NCBI GenBank assembly: GCA_020426845.1
Contig: JAGQPF010000363.1
Span: 1-64,000, forward strand
Origin: Planctomycetales bacterium
GTDB lineage: Bacteria; Planctomycetota; Planctomycetia; Pirellulales; Pirellulaceae
DNA: 64,000 nucleotides
Reading direction: 5' to 3'
This document shows positions 1 to 9,200 of this stretch, piece after piece (positions within the stretch are counted from its first letter, which is position 1; the number at the start of each line of letters is the position of its first letter). The position numbers and the translations under genes were made by a program. Below the pieces are notes generated by a model. The model was given only the letters and a program-made list of their open reading frames with translations, was not told where the DNA came from and did no database searches.

Positions 1-268
1 CTGTCACCCCTGCCGGCCTGCCGGGGCTTTGCGCGCAAACCTCAATCGTCACAGGCTGGCAGCCTGTGCCACGTTGCGCGCAGCGTGCGCGGTTCCCCGA
101 GCTCGCGCTCGGGGCTAACGTCTGTCGCCCCTGTCGGGGCTTTGCGCGCGGCAGTGATCCGAAGCGGGCAGTGCCCCGAAGGGGACGGCACGAACAACTC
201 ACCCGCATCGACATCGACATGTCGGTCAAACTTGAACTTGAAGCAATCGCCCCATTAAGCCAGCACCA
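1..268. repeat. Intergenic repeat patch at left edge
   Basis: No gene is seen here. The stretch holds one copy of the dispersed palindrome CAGGCTGGCAGCCTG (52-66), then two adjacent hairpins: CCCCGAG/CTCGGGG (95-101 with 108-114) and GCCCC/GGGGC near 126-140. The second pair follows the pattern stem-CTCGCGC-stem-GCTAACGTCTGTCGCCCC, which recurs near 32,855. A partial copy of the same element lies at 1-40. Any immunity gene for the toxin-like tip of the giant protein would be expected on this side, but none fits before the edge. Confidence 0.6.
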
Positions 269-3200
269 CTAAAAGTCCGAGCCGAGGTTGCGGTAGGACA
301 TGTCGCGTCGCCGCACCAGTGGCGGCACGATCCAAGCGGGGTCGACTCGCTGGCCGAGGACAACCTGCGAGCCGCCGCCGACCATGGCCGCTCGTTGTGC
401 CCCGACTTCGCCAACGTAAAGCACCGTCCCCATTGGCACCTCGATTGACGTCAGCCGCACGGCGCGGTTGGCGGCGGGGAACAAGGCCAAGTCAATGATC
501 GCCGATGTGCCGAGGTTCGGGTCGAGCGACCAGTAACCACCCACCTCTCTAGCGCTGCCCTGCGGATCCCAAACGCGATAGAGGTGAAGCGGCTCGCTCA
601 ATTCGATCTCGGCGTAGCGGGCGCCGGAAAAAGTCGCTGCAATGTCGGGACGCAGCGGCCCAGGCGACATCGCGGTGTGGTGGCCGCGAATCTCACCGGG
701 CACTCGGCTGACGATCAGCTCGTAGCGCCGGTTGCGCACCGACCAGACCGCCGGCAGTTTTCGCATGGAGGCGATGGCGCCGAGCACCCCGCGGGCCACC
801 GTCTCGCCGCCAACGCCCGCCACGGTGTTCTTGGCCACCGATGAGATGAGTTCGCCGCCCCGTGACACATCCACGCCCGTCCGGACCGCGGTCTCCAAGG
901 TTTGCCTGCCGAGGAAGCCAGCAAGTTGATTCAGCCAGGGGCCGTTGCCGCTCATCGTTCCGCTCACCGTGTTCAGCACAAAATAGGTGCCGAGCCGCGA
1001 TGCCCAAGGATACTTCGCCGTGTCGCTCAACGCGTACTCCACGCTGGTCTCCGCCAAGGTGAAGGCGGCCTGTTGCGCCAAATACGGACCGATCGCGGCG
1101 CGAATGGCGACGCCGGACGCCTGGCGTGCCACTGTCGCGGCCACGCCACCGCCGAGCGAACCGATCGCATACATCGACCAGCCCGCCAGCTTGACGCCGG
1201 CCGCCAACTGCCGGTAGCTACCGTGCGGATTGTGGAACGGATGCGAGTAGTAGGCCCAATTGGCGGCGAAGGAGGACAACGTGTCCCGCCAGCCAAAGCC
1301 GGTGTGCGCCACGCCCGAGCGGACCAGGTTCTCGGGATTCACGGGCGCATTGCCCGCAAACAAGTAGCCGTTCTCGCCGGGCTGTCCAGATTCGGGTGAC
1401 AGATATCTGCCACTTACCGGCTCGTACACGCGCCCGTTTGCCACGTAGATCTCGTGCGTCGAGTCGTATTCGAAGCCCGCGAAGCGCGTGGTCACGCGAT
1501 TCCACGCCTCATGCGGGACCTGGTCGATATTCTCCAACGGCCTTCCATAGACGTCGTATCGCAGATGCGAGACCGATCCCGAGGCGACCAAGTCCCGAAT
1601 CGTGCCGACGTGGTCCGGCAGAGTCCAAATGACGCGACCGCCGGCCCCATCTTCTGCGCCACTATCGACATCGATCTCCTCGACCGCGACAAGCCGCCCG
1701 CCGGGAGTCTCCCAGCGACTCACTTGAGGTCGCCCGTCGCCATCCAGCTCCATCACCACTCTGCCACTCGCGTACACGAACCGGCGATCGCTCTCCAGAC
1801 TGCCGTCGGCCAGATCGTCTCGCATGGTGCGCATCACATTGCCCAGCACATCGTATTCCCACCGAGTGGCAGCGATGATGCTCTGCTCTGTCCCCAGATC
1901 GTACTGCTGGACTTGGATCAAGCGGTCCCGCAGATCGTACTCGTATTGAAAACGCTGGGCACGTTGGAGGATCACTTCGGACAATCTCGCGCCGGCAACA
2001 GGCGTGCCATCTGCGTTCTCAAACCGCAGGCGAAGATTCTCGAAGTCTTCATTGCGAGAGACCGAGAATTCCATATGCAGCGGCGAGCCCTCCTCCACAC
2101 GGGCAGCGGCGACAACACCCGCATCGTCCAGCAAGACGACGCCCACCGCGTCGCCGGCGGCCACAACCTCGTTCGCCCAGATCCGATACGTGCCCTGCAG
2201 CAGCGTCTGCGAGCCGAAGCGATATGCCTCCGCCTGCCCTGGATTCGGCGCCGCGGTCGCGATGGGTGTGTAGCGAATTTGCTCGATGACGTTGCCACGC
2301 TCGTCATACTGCATGCGGCTGCCGACATCCTCGACGAGCTGCTTGGCGCCATTCAGCAGTCCGAGGCGATTCCCGGCCGCGTCGAAGCGAGACTCTGGTT
2401 GAATGAGCTGGCCTCGATCGTCGTATTCGTATTGACGCTCGTAGTCGCTGGCATCGCCTTCAATCGTTCGAGTCTCGGAAACGAGGCGGCCCAGATCGTT
2501 ATACGTCAGATCCAACGAGCTGATGTTCTGGCTATCGGAACTGATGTGCCGCACGTGGCTGACGCGGCCGTCCGGCAAGCGGCCGAGATCCGTGCGAACG
2601 ACGGGCTGATAACTGCTTTCGAACAGGCTCCACTGCTCACCGTGCGCCAAGCTGTCCAAGGACGGAGCATCGAGGTAGTCAATCTTCAATCGTTTGTCGC
2701 TGACCACGTCACCGGATTGCGTCATCTCCTGGAGCCGACCGCGATTGTCATACGCGTATTGCGTGCGCATCCAGGCGGCCGCCCCCTGCCCCGCCGACAA
2801 TGAGGCGAGATTGCCGGCACGGTCGTAGTCGTAGTTGATCTTCACGGGCTGGGGGGCTCCATTCCAACTCGCGTAGGCAGCGTCCAGCAGACGTGTGCCC
2901 TCGTCGTATTCGAAGCGATATTCCGAGTGGATCGTGGAGCTTGCCTGTCCGTATTGGGTGTCGAAGGCGCGCGACAGCTCGCCCTGTGGTGTGTACTCGA
3001 AGTTTGCCGAGTAGAGCAGCACCGGATTCTCTCCCGCAGTCCACCACGACTCGCGTTCCATCCTGCCGGCCTGATCATAGCTCCAACGCTTCACATGATC
3101 GGGATGAAGCTCCGCCGTCGGCCGTCCCCATGGATCAAACTCGTACCGCACTTCGCGGACGCCGTTCGATTCGCCGATCAGCCTGCCGTGATTGTCGTAG

Positions 3201-6200
3201 CGATATTGGGTCACTGCCCCCAAGGGATCCTCAACCTCCGCCAGGCGTCCTAAGGCGTCGTAGCGATAGCGAGTTGTCGAGCTCCCACTGGAGTCGTCCA
3301 CCACCTTTTGCAACACATTGCCGAACAGATCGTACTGAAACCGTGTGGTGACACCGGCGTGGTCCACTTGCTCCGCCACCAGCCCGTTCGCCGTGTACCG
3401 TGTCACGGCGACGCCCGCGTCCCCGGTCTCCTTCACGAGCCGATCAAGTCCGTCGTACAACCGGGTGACGTCACCGACTCCCTGGCCTACCAAGTGGACC
3501 TGCCTGCCCCAATCGTCATGCTCCACAACGGCAGGAAGCGAGCCGCTCACGCGAGTCCCCGCAATTCTTCCATGCGAGTCATAGTCATAGGTCGTCACAA
3601 CGGCAGATGCCGTCTCGTCGCCTGGATCATTCGACTGTTCAACGGCCATGAGCCCGGTCGGGCTGTAGCGATAGACAACCTCGGCCCCCGCGTCAGCTTC
3701 GGCTGACGGGCCGACTTGGCGGGTTAGCCGCGACAGCGCATCGAATTGCCGGACAGTTGTTTGAGTTTCGTAGGCGCCGTCAACCAGAGCGGTCGCGGAC
3801 TCACGCACCACGTTGCCCAGCACATCATAGGAAAAGCGAGTAACCAGCCCGGCGTTCTCGGCATCATAGGTCCGGACCAGACGCCCCAGCCCGTCATGCA
3901 CATTGACCACCATCGTGGCGAGTCGGTCATGGATGTTGCTGCCAAACAGACCATCCAGCAGCCCTTCTGACAGAGGTGCGCCGTTGGCAACGAGTTGCCG
4001 ATCCCAGTCCGCCGCCAACTTCAGCACTCGCGACGGTTGGCCGGACGCGTCATAGGCATACAGCGTTGACACCGGCACACCACCCGTGACGGCCGGCGCA
4101 GCGACCGTCGCCGTCAGTCGCCCAAGCGCGTCGTAGTAGTTGACCGTGGGCGGCGCCAACGGCGCGCCGTCCTGGTCCACGATCTCGGTGGACAGCAGTT
4201 CACCCCACGGACTCCACTGACGCCGTTGCGTCAGCTGGCCATGCGTGGCGTTCACGGTATTCGTGGCGGCAGGGGTCGTAGTTGCGATCAAATTGCCCCA
4301 TGGGTCGTAGTCGTATCGCGTCACGGCGACGCCTGTCGCGGCGGGCTCGCGAGTCGAAACCACCTGCCCCAAGCGATCATAGCTGCGGCCGCTGACGTGC
4401 GATTCGTCGGCCGTCGTGAGGACTGTCGTCACAGGACGCCCCATGACGTCATACTCGTACGTCGTCTCGCGGAGAATCTCGATCCCCAGTCCCTCGCTGA
4501 GGCGTTGGACATTTCCCCAGTTGTCATAGGTGTAGGTCGACATCGCACCGCCCCGTTCCACCCCCGAGGGATGCTGCACCGGATTCGCACGCTCCGACAA
4601 GAGTTGATTTCGCGAGTCGTAGGTCCGCTGCACGACCCGGTCGTAACTGGAGACCGACTGCGAGTCGCCATCGCGGTGCTCAACTTCCATCACGACATTG
4701 CCGAGCACATCGTAGATATACCGAACGGGGAACTGCAGTGACTGGCCGTCGGGACTCGCCCAGCCGTGATCCCACAACAATCGTCCCAGCGAGTCATAGC
4801 TCATCACATGCGTGGCTCCGTCGGCCGCGCGCTCCTGAACGAGTCTCCCCAGCGCATCGTAGACCCAGGCGACGGTCGCGATGCCTTGATCCGCCTCGCC
4901 GGAGGGCACGATCGACTGCTCAACTCGCCGGCCCTGGTCGTCATAGCGCCACTGCCAGCTCAGTCCGTCGGACCCTCGCGTCGTCGTCACGAGCTCTCGC
5001 GCGGCGTTGTATTCATACGCGGTCGCCTTGGCCGCTGCCGTGCCGGAGCCTTGCGTCTCGTACTGAACCAAACCGATGGACGGACCGATGGCGTAGTATT
5101 GCCAATCGGTCGCTCGCATCTGCTCTCCATCCCCGGTGGCCTCGTGGGTGAGCAAGCCGCCCGCCAGCGCTTCAATCGACTCGGGAGGCGGCGTGTAACT
5201 CGAACGGACCACACGGGTCTGCCCGTCCGCAGTGGACGTTTCCGCAAGAACGTTGCCATGCAGGTCGCGCAACCAGGCGGTGCGGACTCCCGTCACATCG
5301 ACATGCCAGCCAGGCATCCCGAGAGAGTCATACCCTCCCCACGCCTCGCGTCCACCGTCCGGATAGACCACCTCCACGAGTTGGTTCCGTTCGTAACGAT
5401 AGGTCGTGCGTTGTGGGGCGAGCGGATTCGTGCCGCCTCCGCCTGCAGGCGCCTCGACCGCTAGCAGTTGGCCATGTTGATTGCGGCGCCAATGCCAGGT
5501 GCTGCGAGCGAATGTCTCCGTCGCCGGCTTGGCATTGGCGGTCAACAATCCAAACGCATCGGTTTGAAACATCCACGTTTGAGTCAGAGATTGCTGCAAT
5601 TCGTTGACGGCCGCCAATGCAACGGTCGCCCACGGCTCGCGGAGCGCGTCGGAGGTTGGCGTCGCGTCCTCCTCCCCGCCGACTGCCGTTTGACGAGCAT
5701 CGGGCTCCAGTCGGCCTCGCGCTGCCAGGCGCAGTTCCCCCGTCCCTGCGATCGCCGCGCCGTCGAGCAACTGCGGCTGCACCGACCAACGCGTGCCGAG
5801 CGGATCCACCACGGCAATGACGGCGCCACTGACGTCCGAGCGGTCAAATCGCGAAAGGGATTGGAGCGGATCGCGAACCTCGACCAGTTGTCCCGCGCCA
5901 TCGTATCCGAACTGCCAATGCGCGGGATCGCCTGCCGAAGTCGGCAACGCCATGTTGGTCAGCCTGCCCTCGCTCATGCTCGGAACATACCGCCGGCCCG
6001 CTTCGTCAACGACCGCGGACAACACACCGGCCTCGTAGCGATAGCTCGTGGCAAGACCGCCCTGCCGAACGACGCGAACGAGATCGTCACGACGTCCATC
6101 TCCATCGGCGTCCTCATAATTGAATTGCGTCCGATTCTGGTTGCGGTCCCGTTGCTCGAGCATGATGCCGCCAACAGAAAACTCCGTCACGTCGCCGCGG

Positions 6201-9200
6201 CCATCGCTCCAGACGAACTTGACGCCGTCGGTGGTATGTTCCCGCTTCAATTCGCCCATGGCGCCGTCGGGCGATTGAAACCTCCAATCGCTGGCAACAC
6301 GGACCTCGCCAGCGGAGACTTTTCCGTCAGAGAACGCGCCGTCGGGACCTTGGGTTGAGAGCTTCACCACCAACGGTTCGTCTCCATCCGTCTCAAAGAA
6401 ACCGAGGCTATGCCAGCGCTCACCGCGAATCTCGATCGCAGGCGCCACGCGCTGATCGACAACAAATCGCGTCGTGGTCTGCAGGCCACCGAACGGCTTG
6501 GCGCCACTGACTTCGTAGTACGCGTTGGAAGCCAATTCGGCGGCGGGGCTCCAGGAGACGAAGACCTGCCCGATATCGGTCACATGGTTCCAAGACCACG
6601 TGACGCTTTCGGCGACGCCGTTGGGCCCGCCCATAGAAACAGGTGCCTGCCCTGCCCTGGCCTCCCAGTCGCCAGTGCGTGTGGCGTTCGACTCGTCATA
6701 CAGGACATTCGGAGTCGCCGCAAACCAGGCAGCGGTCCCATCGCCTCGGCTAATGAAGGCGCCGGACTGCGGCGCCGCGCCGAGCGTCGCCAGCCGCGAA
6801 GCGATTGCCCCGGTGAAGTCGCCGTCACCCATGCGAGCCGTTGGATAGAAGTTGTCCTGCAGATAGAGTTGGCCCGCTGGGGAGACCGCCCAGCCTTGCC
6901 CTAATTCCGTTTCGCCGAACGTTGGATTCAGTCGATTCGACCACTCCATGCCGCCTCGCACCGTGCGGCTCCACGACTGTTCATTGACTGACAACGTCAA
7001 TTCGACATCAACGTCGTAGTGGCCGGTCGGCAGCTGGCTCGCGAGCGACTCCGGCGCCGGCACGACAAGCCGCAGCGCGTCGTGCCGATGGCGAGGGTCG
7101 GCCAGTCGGTCGCGGAGCGAGGTCAGATCAAACGATTGAGCCACCCCACGCACACCCGCCACGGTCGCTGTCGCCACCAACCGCGAGTCGGGAGACATTA
7201 GTGCCTCGCTCCACGGCAGGCTCAACTCGACCTCGATCAACGGTTGCTTGTTCAGATCGTCGCGGTAGACCAGTCCTCCCCAACTGGGCGTCAGCAGCAG
7301 CTGGCCCGTCCGCAATGCGACGTCGCCGTGAGGAGATCGTGGGGCCACGGCCAACTCGGCGTCCGCCACTCCGGAGGATGGCAGGCCGGCTGGCTGACGA
7401 TTCGAGCTCCCCACAATCGCGGCCCGGTCGTTGTCCAGCAGGATGATTCGAGCGCTGGCGACTTCGCCGAGACGATAGGGCAAGGGATCTCCTGGACGAC
7501 CATCGCCAGGCGCCGTCTCCAACAGTCCGTGCGCAGCCGCCATCTCGGCCCAAGTGACGAGTCGCACATCGACCGTCTCATCCCACTCCACCTCACGATC
7601 ATCCACGCCGCGGATCCGCACAAAAACATCGCTGGCGCCGTGCGGGATCACGACCACTCCGTATCCGGTATTCGGGTCGATGGTCAGCGACAACGCTTCG
7701 TCGCGCCCTGTGACACCACGCAGTCGCGTCCATTGCAAATCGGCAAACGAGGCGACGCCAAGCCCACCCGAATCTGCCCGACTCCCTTGTTCGTCATCGT
7801 CCCCGGAGCGACTGGGAAAGAACGACGCTTGAAAGAACACCGGCAGGTCGCCGAACTCATTCCCCGTTCCACGACTGACTCTCAGCAGAGCCTCATCTTC
7901 GCCGCCCTCTTGTGCCAATCCGTCCACGGCTTCGAGCGTTACCGCGGATTCAACGTGAACCCGGATCGTATCAGCCACGGAGCCGGCGATCGCGACCTGC
8001 AGTCCGTCGTGGACTCGCGACGTCATCTCGACGGTCAAGTCGTAGGCGCCCGGCAACACGCCTTCGACGTACAGACGCAACTGTCGCGGGTCGCCGCCCG
8101 TAGCCGCGAACAGCTGGTCGTGCCGAATTACGGACGTGCCGTAGGCGGTGACAGTGGCCGAAGGGATGAGATGTCCGGGCTGCTCGGAGGCAACCCCATT
8201 CGCACTGCGTTCTTGCAGCTGATCCAAGGTCCAAAGCCGAATCGGCGGAAGCCCCTCGGTGCCCTCCAGCCCGGGATAGGTGAACCGGAACGCCGCGTCT
8301 TCCAACGGCATCCACTCGGGCACTTCGAGCACAAGCTCGGCGAACTGCGAGGAGGCAACTTCGACCACGTCGTCGCGATCGCCGGGAAGCACGTTGGCGT
8401 CGAATCCATCCAGGGCATCATCGATCAAGTCGCCGTCGCGGTCCACTTGCGTGGTCAGAATTCGCAGACCGGGAAAGTCGGAAACAGCCTCGACGGCATC
8501 CTCCGCCGCATTGCGTTGCAACGTGCCGTCGTTGTCGGTGTCTCCATCAAGATCCAATTCGCCAACGTGATAGGCAGCGGAGTGGGTCGCCTCGTAGACG
8601 GCCTGAGGGTCGAGCCACGGACTTGCAGCGGCATGGAAGTGAGCTTGGATCTCGCCGCTGCCCAACTCGAGTCCTTCGACGAAGAAGGTGACGGTGTGCG
8701 TAGCCTGCGCAAACCCGTCGAGCATAAAGTGAAGATCGCCTTCCTCGGGAACGACTCCGATGCTCTTGAGGAATTCGGCTGTCGCGTACTGACCTGCGCC
8801 GATGGCTCTCCACTCCTGTGACAGCGACTCGCCCGACGTCACGGGAACGGGAACGCCGTTCTCCCCGGTCCTCCACACGCGAATGTTGTCCGGAAATGAC
8901 AACACCAAGTCACCAACCAGGTCCCGCGGCATCAAGCGATTGGATTCGTTGTGGACCACAAACGAGATGGTGCGGAAGTTCGCAAATTCAAGGTGATACT
9001 GCAAGTCCGTGCGGCGGACAGCCGGATCTTGAACGCGAGGCTCTGTCTCGTAGTAGGTGAACGGGGGTTCGTTGGCCGCCTCGTCCCGCAACGGCGAACG
9101 GTCCGGCAAGCCATCCTCGCCCAGCCAACCGCTCGCGACCAGGTCGCTGCGTCGCGCCTTGTGAGCGACGATCTCGCTGTAGTGCGCATTCGGAGACAAG

